From: JACPVF01 sp964502095 | GTDB taxonomy: Bacteria; Chloroflexota; Anaerolineae; Anaerolineales; Villigracilaceae | Direction of reading: 5' to 3' | Length of the DNA stretch: 64,000 bases | NCBI GenBank assembly: GCA_964502095.1 | Contig: CAZCUF010000012.1 | Coordinates: forward strand, 1 to 64,000 | In this document: positions 51,808-62,600 of the stretch, piece by piece | Position numbering within the stretch: position 1 is the first letter of the stretch | How the letters are laid out: every line of letters starts with the position of its first letter | Notes under the pieces: model-generated | What the model saw: the letters and a program-made list of their open reading frames with translations, nothing else | Told to the model about the DNA's origin: nothing | Databases searched by the model: none | Translations under genes and position numbers: made by a program

Positions 51808-51834
51808 CTCAAACATGCCGCCGGATGAAAAAGC

Positions 51835-52635
51835 GTGTCGTCCATCACCACTGATCAGGGCATTGTTCATTACGAAGTCTACGGGCGCGGCAAGCCGGTT
51901 ATTCTTCTGCATGGCTGGTTAGGTTCCTGGGGGTTGTGGCAGGAGACCATGGCCTTCCTGGGCGCGTTCTATCGCACCTATGCCCTGGATTTTTGGGGAT
52001 TTGGCGAATCGGGAAAAAAGCGCGATACCTATGCCGTTCAAGATTTCGTCAGCCTTGTCGATCAGTTCATGGAACAATTGGGCATTGCGCGTGCGCCGAT
52101 CGTCGGCCACAGCATGGGCGGCACAGTCAGTCTCTCGGTCGCGATCAAATATCCCGAACGCGCCAGCAAGGTAGTGACCGTTGGCTCGCCGATTGTGGGT
52201 TCCTCTCTGGCGCCGTTATTAAAGCTGGCGGGTTATCGTCCGATCGCCTTCTTCTTATTTAATATGATGGGCCCGTTCCGCGCCTGGATGAAGTATTATT
52301 ATTCCCATCGCATTTGCAGTGACCCGCGTTTTCCGAACATGATGGATCGTGACCTTTCGCGCACCACCCTTGAATCGTTTCTGCTCTCGATTGCCTCGCT
52401 TCGCCGCACGGACCTTCGGCCAGATCTCGGCCGGATTAAAGTTCCCGCCCTGGGCATGTACGGCGACCGCGACAAAGTGGTGCATCCGCTTCAATGGCAG
52501 CCGATGCTCAAAGGTATTGCCCAGGTTCACATCGAGCGTTTTCCGAAAGCCGGACATTTTCCGATGTTGGAAGAACCGAATGAATTTAGTCAGAAACTCA
52601 AGGCATTTCTCGATGAAGAGATTCCCGCGGCATGA
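51835..52635 (+). CDS. Alpha/beta hydrolase
   Basis: A 266-residue alpha/beta-fold enzyme. The oxyanion loop is VILLHGWLGSWGLW, the nucleophile elbow GHSMGG (Ser93), the acid candidate is in GDRDKVVHP, and the catalytic His is in AGHFPMLEEP. A hydrophobic cap region (about 130-170, FFLFNMMGPF) suggests a lipophilic substrate, possibly an ester or acyl group. GTG at 51835 is used because no in-frame ATG lies near. Its end overlaps the V4R gene by four bases. Confidence 0.9.
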   Translation: MSSITTDQGIVHYEVYGRGKPVILLHGWLGSWGLWQETMAFLGAFYRTYALDFWGFGESGKKRDTYAVQDFVSLVDQFMEQLGIARAPIVGHSMGGTVSLSVAIKYPERASKVVTVGSPIVGSSLAPLLKLAGYRPIAFFLFNMMGPFRAWMKYYYSHRICSDPRFPNMMDRDLSRTTLESFLLSIASLRRTDLRPDLGRIKVPALGMYGDRDKVVHPLQWQPMLKGIAQVHIERFPKAGHFPMLEEPNEFSQKLKAFLDEEIPAA

Positions 52636-53252
52636 GTGAATCCTATTTCTACCCACAGCACATGGGGCGGATCATTTTACAGGCCATGGAAGAGGTGATT
52701 GGCCGCAACGGCGTAAATGCCGTGTTGAACCTGACCGCGTTGGGCGACCTTATCGATCATTATCCGCCGCCCACTTCTGAGCTTGCCTTTCCATTTGAAA
52801 CGGTGAGCCGCCTGCATATCGGGCTGGAAAAGGCTTACGGTCCGCGCGGGGGACGCGGCCTGGCGTTGAGGATCGGCCGGGCCTGTTTCAATTACGGCCT
52901 GCGCGAATATGGCTCCCAGTTGGGCCTGACGGAGATGGCCTTCCGCCTGCTCCCGTTACCCACCAAATTGCACGTTGGGGCGAAATCTTTCGCGGATTTG
53001 TTCAACCGTCACACCGACCAAGTCGTTCGGCTGGAAGAGACCGATTACCAAATTTCCTGGATTATCGAGCGCTGTCCGCTTTGCTGGGGCCGCAAAACCA
53101 ATGACTCGGTCTGTCATTTGGCTGTGGGACTTTTGCAGGAATCGCTCTATTGGTTGAGTAGTGGTAAGATATTTAATGTAGAAGAGACAGAATGTATTGC
53201 CCGAGGCGATCCCACCTGTACAATCCTGGTCGACAAGATCCCCATTTCCTAG
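52632..53252 (+). CDS. V4R-domain (4-vinyl reductase-like) small-ligand-binding protein
   Basis: A 206-residue protein. The C-terminal half shows the V4R pattern: RCPLCWGRKTNDSVCHLAVGLL, then LSSGKIFNVEETECIARGDPTCTILV, with cysteines able to bind zinc. V4R domains are related to the haem-NO-binding fold and serve as hydrocarbon or small-ligand sensors. The N-terminal helices (RIILQAMEEVIGRNGVNAVLN) fit the same fold. It overlaps the hydrolase gene (ATGA) and is likely co-translated. Its ligand is unknown. Confidence 0.82.
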   Translation: MSESYFYPQHMGRIILQAMEEVIGRNGVNAVLNLTALGDLIDHYPPPTSELAFPFETVSRLHIGLEKAYGPRGGRGLALRIGRACFNYGLREYGSQLGLTEMAFRLLPLPTKLHVGAKSFADLFNRHTDQVVRLEETDYQISWIIERCPLCWGRKTNDSVCHLAVGLLQESLYWLSSGKIFNVEETECIARGDPTCTILVDKIPIS

Positions 53253-53271
53253 AATGTTATCAAATCTGTAT

Positions 53272-53290
53272 GGGCGGGTATACCCCGCCC
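53272..53290 (+). terminator. Stem-loop after the V4R gene
   Basis: GGGCGGG (53272-53278) pairs with CCCGCCC (53284-53290) around TATAC and is followed by TTACTATAATT. It may reduce readthrough to the next gene; TATAAT at 53295-53300 could restart transcription. Confidence 0.45.
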
Positions 53291-53311
53291 TTACTATAAT
53301 TGTCTTCGCTT

Positions 53312-54589
53312 ATGTTGAAGGTTATCCTTAACGCCCTGAATCCGATCGCTCCGTTTTGCGAGCCGGCCCGCGACCTGCGTATTCAAAATTTCCCGCTCTG
53401 GCTGCATCAACGGAATCTTCTCGCGCCTTATACGACCCGGGAACTGGAACTGAAATCCGGCGAGCGCCTGCCTCCCACACGCGAACCTACTTTGATGTAC
53501 CGGGACAATTTATATTTCGACGAAGAATATATTCGCGCCTTCATGACCGAGGCCAGGAAACGAAAGCTGGCCGTGCGCGCCGCGTTTTCCGCAGACGATC
53601 CCACCTTCCGCGAACATGCCCTGCCGCTCTCCACTTCGTATACTCCCGCCGGCAGTTTGTATCTGGCGGATTTATGGTATTACCCGAAAGGCCCGGTGGC
53701 GGATGTGGAGCCGCTGGTGATCGACCTGCAGGCGCGCGAGATCGGTTATTATCATGTACCCACGTATATGGCCGATCAGCGCGGCGATCTGGTGTTTCAG
53801 GTTCCACTGCGCGGCCTGCTGGCGATCGATTCCTGGGTGCACGTGTTCATCGCCGATGTGGTATTCGGCTTGTTCTCACGCGGCGCCCGCTTCGAGAAGC
53901 GCCTCGCGGAGGATTTGAACTTCAAATTGAGAATCCTCGCCCGAGCGATCTATGAAGGACGCCAGGTACTGGAATGTTCGGAGTTGGTGAAGATTGGCAG
54001 GAATTGCGTCATTGACCCAAGCGCGATTATCCACGGACCGACCACCATCGGCGATAACGTTACCATCAACGCGGGCGCGGTCATCGAAAATTCGATCATC
54101 GGCAACAACGTTAATATTTCCCAGGATGTGCAGGTGATGTTGTCCGTAGTGGGGGATGGGACGTTTCTGCCTTTCCGTTCCGCCTTGTTCATGACCACTA
54201 TTATGGACAACAGCATGGTGGCGCAAAATACCTGCCTGCAAATGTCGGTGGTGGGACGGAATACTTTCATCGGCGCGGGCTCCACGTGGACCGATTACAA
54301 TCTGATCCCCGCCCCGATCCGCGCCATTGGCGGCGATGGAAAATTGCATCCCTCCAACCGCCCGGTCATGGGCGGCTGTGTGGGACACAATTGCCGCATC
54401 GGTTCGGGCATGATCGTCTATCCGGCGCGCACCATTGAATCCGATGTGGTGCTGGTCGCTTCCAGCAAACGCCGCGTCATCGATCACGATATTCGCTTTA
54501 GCGACAGCGATCATCATCAACTGCGCGCGGCTCGTCTCCACCAGACTCCGTATCACCGCCAACCGCAGGCGGAAGTAGAGTCCTGGTGA
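53312..54589 (+). CDS. Left-handed beta-helix (hexapeptide-repeat) protein
   Basis: A 425-residue protein. The first 230 residues are an unassigned domain (YRDNLYFDEEYIRAFM, YHVPTYMADQRGDLVF). From about 235 onward run hexapeptide repeats (IDPSAIIHGPTTIGDNVTINAGAVIENSII, shown in part, later IGAGSTWTDYN, and VGHNCRIGSGMIVYPARTI). This is the left-handed beta-helix of acyl- and nucleotidyl-transferases. The N-terminal part lacks a clear NTP-transferase motif. It could be an acyltransferase or a structural protein. ATG at 53312 is preferred to TTG 53300. Confidence 0.8.
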   Translation: MLKVILNALNPIAPFCEPARDLRIQNFPLWLHQRNLLAPYTTRELELKSGERLPPTREPTLMYRDNLYFDEEYIRAFMTEARKRKLAVRAAFSADDPTFREHALPLSTSYTPAGSLYLADLWYYPKGPVADVEPLVIDLQAREIGYYHVPTYMADQRGDLVFQVPLRGLLAIDSWVHVFIADVVFGLFSRGARFEKRLAEDLNFKLRILARAIYEGRQVLECSELVKIGRNCVIDPSAIIHGPTTIGDNVTINAGAVIENSIIGNNVNISQDVQVMLSVVGDGTFLPFRSALFMTTIMDNSMVAQNTCLQMSVVGRNTFIGAGSTWTDYNLIPAPIRAIGGDGKLHPSNRPVMGGCVGHNCRIGSGMIVYPARTIESDVVLVASSKRRVIDHDIRFSDSDHHQLRAARLHQTPYHRQPQAEVESW

Positions 54590-54591
54590 GC

Positions 54592-55680
54592 ATGGACACA
54601 TTCGCTTTCATTATTCATCCGATCGACCCCAAGCGCGATGTCAGCCGAAAGTTTCCTCTTCTGGGGCGTGTGTTGAGCGAGCGGCAGATAGATTTTTTTT
54701 CCACCTACTTTCCTCCCGTTTACATCTCGGAAATCGAAGGAATCGCCTCAACGGAAACCGGACGCCAGATCAAAGGCTGGTTCATCGCCTGTCCGTTCAC
54801 GCCCCGACGAATGATGGAGTTGCCGGAAAAAACGGTTTATCGTAAGATTGTCCAAACGGGCCGTATGGCCGAACGCCTGGGCGCAAATATTCTCGGTTTG
54901 GGCGCATTCACCTCCGTGGTTGGGGATGCCGGCCTGACAATTGCCCGGGAACTGGATGTGCCGGTGACCACTGGTGATTCGTACACAGTGGCATTGGCTG
55001 TACAAGCCATTCGTAGAGCGGCCTGCCTGATGGATATTAATATGCAGGATGCGACAGTCGCTGTGGTCGGTGCAACAGGGGCTATTGGCCGCGTCTGCGC
55101 GGACCTGCTGGCGGGTGAGGCCGCCCGATTACTGCTTGTTGCCCGGGATGAGAAAAAACTCGAAGCTCTGCGTGACCGGCTCAAAGCGGGTGCGCGAGCC
55201 GAATTGATCGTCAGCACGAAAATGGAAGCGTTATCCGAAGCCCAATTGATTCTGACGGTGACGAGCGCCATCCACGACGTCATCCAGCCGGAGCACCTAC
55301 TGCCGGGCAGTGTGATTTGTGACGTGGCCCGCCCAAGAGATGTTTCTGCAATGGTGGCCGCGGTCAGGGATGATATATTGGTGATTGACGGCGGCATGGT
55401 GGACGTGCCCGGCCCCGTGAATTTTCACTTTAATTTTGGCTTTCCGCCCGGCAAAGCGTACGCCTGCATGGCAGAGACCATGGCGCTGGCTTTGGAGGGC
55501 CGATTTGAAGATTACACTGTTGGCAAGCAACTCACACTGGAACGCGTACAGGAGATTACGACCATCGCTGAAAGACACGGTTTTCGATTAAGCGGCTTCC
55601 GTTCGTTCGAACGCGAAGTGACCGAGGCCCAAATTGAAACGATCCGCCGGAATGCCCGCAGAGGCAGGCGGCGCGAATGA
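54592..55680 (+). CDS. Long-chain acyl-ACP reductase (AAR)-like enzyme
   Basis: A 362-residue protein that closely follows the cyanobacterial fatty acyl-ACP reductase layout. An N-terminal region (FAFIIHPIDPKRDV, ISEIEGIAS, IKGWFIACPFTP, LGLGAFTSVVGDAG) precedes a Rossmann motif VAVVGATGAIGRVCADLL near 153. The cysteine of FGFPPGKAYACMAETM (Cys292) matches the catalytic thioester-forming Cys of AAR. The expected reaction is NADPH reduction of acyl-ACP or acyl-CoA to a fatty aldehyde. No aldehyde-deformylating oxygenase gene is nearby. GTG 54586 (overlapping the previous stop) is an alternative start. Confidence 0.8.
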   Translation: MDTFAFIIHPIDPKRDVSRKFPLLGRVLSERQIDFFSTYFPPVYISEIEGIASTETGRQIKGWFIACPFTPRRMMELPEKTVYRKIVQTGRMAERLGANILGLGAFTSVVGDAGLTIARELDVPVTTGDSYTVALAVQAIRRAACLMDINMQDATVAVVGATGAIGRVCADLLAGEAARLLLVARDEKKLEALRDRLKAGARAELIVSTKMEALSEAQLILTVTSAIHDVIQPEHLLPGSVICDVARPRDVSAMVAAVRDDILVIDGGMVDVPGPVNFHFNFGFPPGKAYACMAETMALALEGRFEDYTVGKQLTLERVQEITTIAERHGFRLSGFRSFEREVTEAQIETIRRNARRGRRRE

Positions 55681-55696
55681 GGATGAGGAGGTTCGT

Positions 55697-56590
55697 ATGG
55701 GAAATACCCGATTGCTCGTTGTAGAGGATGACGTCGATATTGCGAACATGCTCAAGATCTACTTTACGGGCTTGCAATTCGATGTGGATGTGGCCAGCCG
55801 CGGCGCGGACGCCCTCGAAAAGACGAAGCACGTATTACCGCACCTGATTGTGCTAGATATTATGCTTCCCGATATCGACGGATATGAGGTTTGCCGCACC
55901 CTGCGCACGAGCATGCGCACCAGCCACATTCCGGTCATCTTTCTTACGCAGAAGGATGAACGCAGTGACAAACTTCAGGGGCTGGAGCTGGGCGCGGACG
56001 ATTACATCACCAAGCCTTTCGACATCGAAGAATTGAAACTGCGCGTGACCGGCGCGATCCGCCGTTCGGAACGCGAGAGTCTCACCGATCCGCGTTCGGG
56101 ACTGCCCGCTGGTCGCTTGATCGAGGAGCAGTTGCGCCGCATCATCCGCGAACAGAACTGGGCCCTGCTCGATATTCGCATCGATCATTTTGAATCGTTC
56201 CGCGATGTCTATGGCTTTGTGGCCGGGGACGACGTTCTGCGGTTCACTGCCATGTTGATTGGCGAAGTGGTGGATGAGCTTGGCACGAAGGGCGATTTCA
56301 TCGGCCATGCGGGCGGCGATAATTACATCGTCATTACAACCGAAGCGGCCGGCTCCGCGTTGAAGAAACGTTTGAAGGAACGTTTCGCTTCGGAAGTTCA
56401 GACGCATTACAACTTCATCGATCGCCAGCAGGGCTTCATTCAAACTCCCAAGCCGGATGGCAGTGTGGAGAAAACGCCGTTCATGACTCTGGCGATTGGG
56501 CTGGTCTCTCCGAGCCAGCAATCATTCGCCGATATTCGCGAGATCACAGAACTGGCGGCTGACGCGCGCCGGCAGGATTCTGCCGATTGA
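55697..56590 (+). CDS. Response regulator with degenerate GGDEF-like domain
   Basis: A 297-residue protein. The receiver domain (1-120) has LLVVEDDVDIANMLK, phospho-acceptor Asp54 in IVLDIMLPDIDG, and ADDYITKPFDIEELKLRV. The second domain (about 130-290) follows the GGDEF fold (LTDPRSGLPAGRLIEEQL, DIRIDHFESFRDVYGFVAGDDVLRF) but has AGGDN in place of the catalytic GGDEF, so cyclic-di-GMP synthesis is unlikely. ATG at 55697 has GAGGAGG upstream. It lies 19 bases before the giant kinase and is its probable partner. Confidence 0.9.
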   Translation: MGNTRLLVVEDDVDIANMLKIYFTGLQFDVDVASRGADALEKTKHVLPHLIVLDIMLPDIDGYEVCRTLRTSMRTSHIPVIFLTQKDERSDKLQGLELGADDYITKPFDIEELKLRVTGAIRRSERESLTDPRSGLPAGRLIEEQLRRIIREQNWALLDIRIDHFESFRDVYGFVAGDDVLRFTAMLIGEVVDELGTKGDFIGHAGGDNYIVITTEAAGSALKKRLKERFASEVQTHYNFIDRQQGFIQTPKPDGSVEKTPFMTLAIGLVSPSQQSFADIREITELAADARRQDSAD

Positions 56591-56609
56591 AGATTGGTGA
56601 TTTCTGAGT

Positions 56610-59600
56610 ATGTTCCCCGGCCTGGGTCTTGGCATAGGACTATTCGCCCTCGGACTGGTGCTTGTGTTCCTGGTCTGGGTGCTGTTGCGCCTGTTGCCTC
56701 ACCGGCCGGATTCCGTCCCGGCAGATCTGCCGACTCTTGTTCCCCCTGATCCTCAACAATCCATTGACGCAATTTTGGTGATTCAATCCGGCGGCCGCGT
56801 GGAATATATCAACGCGCTGGCGCGCCAATGGTTTGAGCTATCCGAGCAGGAGCCTGCCGATCTGGAGCGGCTGGCGCGGCGCGTGCGCCCCATGAACGAT
56901 TTTCTTAATTTATGCGCCGTGCCGGGACAAAAGCGGCTTACTGTCAATGCGAGGTTATTGGAGGCCACTTCCTATCAAGTGCCGGGACCTTATCCGCTGA
57001 TGCTGATCTCGTTGCGCTCGATGGACCTGACCTCTGCTTTGGCGGACGGTAACGAAGCGGCCGGATCGATCTTGAAGATCGTTTCGGATTTCAATCAGGA
57101 TATTGCCGCCAGCCTTGACCTGCCGGCCACGATCCAATCTGTGCTGGAAAATGTAAACCGCGTGGTTCCAGCCGATATGATGGAACTCAAGGTGTGGGAA
57201 CAGAACGACCAGGCGCTGGTGCTGTATCGGTTTCAGGACCCGCTTTCATCGTCCGGGCAAATGACGCGCTCAGCGCAATCTCATTTCGGCGCGTTGACGG
57301 ATCAGTTGGTTTCGGCGCGGCAACCGCTTTTGTTATCGCGAGAGCAAATTCCGGTCAATGGCTCGGCGGTCAAAATTCAATCTTATTTGGGCGTTCCATT
57401 AATGGCCGGCGGCGAATTGGTTGGGACGCTGGAGGCCGGGCAGGTTGGGTCGGGCGCGTTCGGCCAGCATGATATCGATCTGCTGAAACTGATTTCCGGC
57501 CAGGCGGCAGTCGCGATCCGCAATTCCATTTTGTATCAGAAGGAACAGCGCCGCGCTTCCGAATTGGCCGGGCTTGCAAATCTCACACAGGCTGTCAGCG
57601 CCATTCAAGACCCGAAAGAACTCTTTGCGCGTTTGGTGGATAGTGTTGTGCCGCTGTTCGATGCGGAGATCGTCGGTTTCCTTTTATACGACGATACGCG
57701 CCGCATGCTCGAAGGACAGGTTCCGTTTCGCGGGCTTCCCGCGCAGATCGTGGAGAACTATCGCGCGCCCATCGCGGCCAATAGCCCGGCCGAACGCATC
57801 CTGTTGGATCTCAAGCCGGTTCTAACCCTTGACGCTTCTCAGGACGAAAACTGGCGCGCCCTCGGTCTCATCAACGTTGCGCTGGCCGCCAGTTTGCGCG
57901 ATTCGGCGTTGATGCCGCTGGTGTCAGCGGGACGCATGGTGGGATATTTGCAGGTATCCCATCATCGCGGCGGGAACGCTTCATTTTCCAGCGACGAGTT
58001 ACGCTTGATGGAAATCGCCGCCAATCAGGCCGCGGCCATTATCGAGAACGCGTTGCTCGTCCAGCAGACGCGTTTGCGCACACAGCGTTCTGATGCCTTG
58101 CGGCGGATTGCCAGCCTCTCCGCCTCAGCCGCCACGCTGGATGAGGCGCTCAAATATTCCATGCAGGAACTGATTCACTTGTTCCAGGCCGATGCGGGCG
58201 GCATATTTCTGCTGGATGAAGCGCGCGGCCAATTGACCTTGCACCGCGGTTCATTGTGGGGCGTGCCTGATGAAACCGCGAACTCATTTCCCCAGCCATA
58301 TATTGACGATCCCGAATATTTGGACACAGTAACGTACACGCAAAAACCGTACATCTCCGGTCGGTTGAGTGTCGATCAGAATCTGCCGTTGTTATATCGG
58401 CCCCTGCCTGCCTCGATGCGGATGGAATCGCTGTTGGCCGCGCCATTGATGGTGCGCGAACACAGCATCGGCGAATTGGTGTTGGGCACTCAACTGGCCG
58501 ATCATTTCAATCAATATGATTTACAGGTCGTTTCGAGCGCGGCCAGTCAATTGGCTTCGATGGTGAATGGCGCCAACCTGATCGGGCAGACCGACGAATC
58601 CCTGCGCCGCCGCGTGGATCAATTGACCGCGATCGCGCGCGTCAGCCGCGAACTTTCGGCCTCGTTGGAACTCGACCGTTTATTGGATGTGGTGCATAAC
58701 GAGGTTTTGCGCGTCTCGCGGGCCGATTGTGGATCGATCCTGCTTTTCGATTCCGCCGCGCAAACTCAAGGTCCGAATGTGACGCATGCGATTGGCTGTC
58801 AGACTCACAGCGACCTGACCCGCCTGGATCGTATGGTGCTCGAAAGCGGCAAGTCGCTGGTAGTGAATGATTTTCATGCCAGCGGCGGACAGCCGCCTCA
58901 CGATGGGGTCCGCTCGGCGCTGGTGGTGCCGATCAAACAGCAGGATCGCATATTGGGCATAATCCATCTTCATGCCAATCTGCCGTCGTTCTTCGATGAA
59001 GGCGTACAGGATGTTATCGAGACGCTCGCCTCGCAGGTTTTCATCGCGATCATCAATGTCCGCGAATATCAAGATGAACGGCATCGTTCCGAACTCCTGA
59101 GCCGCCGCGCCGACACGCTGGCAAAACTCGCGTCGATCAGTTACAGCTTTCATCAGGACCAGCCGCTGGAACAGGCTTTGCATGCCATTGCGCAAGGCAT
59201 TCGCGAGGCCACCCCATTCCGCGTGGTACTGATCAGCGTGTACGAAGCCGAAACAGGTTTACTGCGCCGCGTGACGGGGGTTGGGATTTCGCCGGATACG
59301 ATGAGCGAGTTGATGGCGCGTAAACAGCCATTAACTGGTTTCCGGCAATTGATGCGGCCCGAGTTCAAGATCAGCCGCTCGTATTTCATCCCCGCCGATC
59401 AAAGACCCATCCTGCCGGCGGATTTCCACTATGTTTATACCAATACGGCCGAAAGCACTGTCTCGGCCTCCCGAAAAAATACCTGGAATGCAGACGACTT
59501 TTTCTTGATTCCAATGGAAGACGCGGAAGGCAACCCGCTGGGATTGATCAGCCTGGACGATCCGTCGAACGGCCTGCGCCCGGACCGCGCCACAATCGAT

Positions 59601-62600
59601 TCACTGGAAGTCTTTGCCGTTCAAGCCTCGCTGTTGATCGGCAATTCGATGCGCCTGACGGGTTTGCAGACTCGCATCGAATCGCTTTCCGACGGCATTC
59701 AACGCCAGCAGAAATTATTGAACGTCAGCCAGAATGACCTCCCGCTTCTGCTCCGCAAGGATTTGGAGCAGACCATCTCTTTGCACAATTTGGAACGGCG
59801 CGCTCAACGCGTGCGCGCCGGGTTGGCCATCACTGAATCTGTCAGCCGCCAGTTGGATGCTTCCAGCGCATTGATGGCGCTTGGCCGCGAAACCCTGACC
59901 CAATTGGGCATGGCGGCCGCGCTGGTGGCCGAAGAATCTCCGGAAGGCCCGCGGCTGGCGCATGTGCTGGGCAGTATTCCCCGCGCCACCAACGTGGAAG
60001 CATTGTTCGGTCAGCGCAATCCGATGCGCGTGGTGTTACAAACCGGCGACCCCATTTTGGTCGGCAACCTGGATGACGACGAGGAATGGCGCGATACGCC
60101 GATGCTGACTTCATTACGCGCCAAGGGATTCATCTGCCTGCCTGTGATAGTGGAAGACCGGCCTATCGCCGCCATGCTGGCGGTCAGCCCTGAACCGTTG
60201 CCTGCTTTCACCGCCGAGGACCGCCAGGTCTATTTTCAGATTTCACGGCAGACCTCGGTGATTCTGCAAAATATTTCGCTCTTGAGCGAGACGCGCCGCC
60301 GCTTGCAGGAAGTGGATTTGTTGTTGGAATTCAGCCGCCGTTTGAGCGGTTTGAACCCGGACGATATGGTACGGTCGCTGTTGGAGAGCGCGCGCCGGGT
60401 TCTGCGCGGGGCGCATGCAGGCGTGGTCTTTGTTTGGAATCGGCAGGCCAATCAATTAATTCCGCGCGCCGTATCCGGTTATGCCGATAATGCCAGCTTG
60501 TTGCATATCAATTATCGCTCCGGCGAGGCTTTGCCGGGCGCGGTCTTTGCTTCGCGAAAAACGCGCCGCGTGGATGAAGTCAACTTTGCGCGCGATTACA
60601 CCTTGAGCACCGATAATCTTTTATTGTATCGGCAGGCCACCGGCGGACGACTACCCGTTTCCAGTTTGTTGATTCCGATCACTGCCGGCAGTCAGGATCT
60701 CGGTCTGTTGGTGCTCGATAACTTTAATACAGTGGCCGCTTTTCGTCCGGAAGATGAAGCCCTGCTTGTCTCGCTGGCACAACAGGTGGCGTTATCGTTG
60801 GAAAACGTACGTTTGGTGCAGGCGACTCAGGAACGCGCCGGGCAGTTGCAGTCCCTGAACGAAGCCGCGGCATCCCTGACCTCGAGCCTGCGCACGGACG
60901 AATTGGTGAATGCCCTCCTCTACCGACTCGAAGCGATCCTGCCGTACGATACGGCCGCGCTGTGGCTGCGCGAAAAGGACCGCCTCGTGGTTTCTTCTGC
61001 GGTGGGCTTCCCCGATACCGAGAAACGACTCGGCCTGGCTACCACTGTTACAGATAGCGCATTGTTCAACGAGATTGCGCGCAATGGTCAAGCCATTGTG
61101 GTCAGTGACGTGCGCGAAGACCCGCGCTTCCCGGTTGTCGAGGCGCCGCGCCTTTCATGGATGGGAATCCCGCTTCTTTCCAAGGGCGAGTTGGCGGGCG
61201 TGATCGCGTTGGAAAAATGGCAGGCGAACTTTTACACCAGCGACCATGTGCAGGTGGCCATGGCGTTCGCCGGTCAGGCCACGGTTTCTCTGGAGAACGC
61301 GCGGCTCTACGAAGAGAGTCTGAATCGTGCGGCTGAACTCGATCAACGTTCCCAGCGTTTGGCTCTGCTTAATCGTTTCTCGGCTTCCCTGAGCGGTTTG
61401 CTGGACGCGAATCAAATCCTGCAAATCACATCCGAAGAGTTGGCGCATGCGCTTGGCGTTCAGCGAGTATCGGCGGCAGTCCTTGATAATGGACGCGCGC
61501 AATGGGTCCTGTCCGTGCCCTCCGCCGCGGATGAACTGCCTCAGCATCTGCCGGATGCGCCGATTTTCAGTCGCTTGCAGGAATCGCACGGGATCTTTAC
61601 TGCCAATGATATTCGCGCGGAAGTCGATCTTAAGCCTCTGATGAAATTCCTCGGCAGTGAGAATCCTGCTTTGCTCATCCTGCCTTTGATCGGAGGTTCG
61701 GAACTGCGCGCTTTGCTCTTCCTTCAGGATGAGCGCGGCCGCTCAGGCTTGAACGAAATTGATTTGGCGCGCACCATTGTCAATCAGGCGGCCATCGCCC
61801 TCGAAAACGCGCGCTTATATGAGCGCACGGTGCGGACGGCTGAACGCTTTGCGATTTTGAACGAGACCAGCGCGCAGATCAATATCAGTTTCGATGCCGA
61901 GAAAATTTACGAAGCCGTCCACAAAGCGGCCCAGCGCGTGATGGTGGTGGAAGCTTTTGCCATCACTCTGCTGGATGAGGCCTCGGCTGAGATCGAAGGC
62001 GTATATCTCATCGATCAAGGCAAGCGCATGCCGAACTCCCGCATGCCCAAGGCGGAAACGATCAGCGGAAGAGTCATCGACAGCGGCCAGCCTCTCATGA
62101 CGCACACACTGGTCGAATCTGAACAGGCGGGCGGATATCTATACGGTGAAGACCCGCTCTCGATTCTGGCTGTGCCCATGACAATCGGCGGGCACGCCAT
62201 TGGCATGCTGTCGGCGCAGAGTTATCAGCCCAATGCTTACACGTCCGAAGATTTGCAAATTCTCGGTACGTTGGCGAATCAGGCCGCGGTCGCGATTCAG
62301 AACGCCCGCCTGTTTGCCGAAACTCAACGACTGACACAGGAACTCGAACAACGCGTCGTCGAGCGGACCTCGCAATTGCGCCGTGAACAACAGAATACGG
62401 AAACGCTGTTGAGAATCCTGACCGAAGTATCTTCCAGCCTCGACCTCGACCGCGCTCTCAACCGCACCCTTTCCCTGCTCAACGAGGCGGCCGGCGCCGA
62501 GCAGGGCACCATCATGCTGCTTCAAGCCGATGACAATCTGCTCCATTACCGCGCAGGGTATGGCTATCTCTCCGATCGCACCGATCCTTCCGGCACGCGC

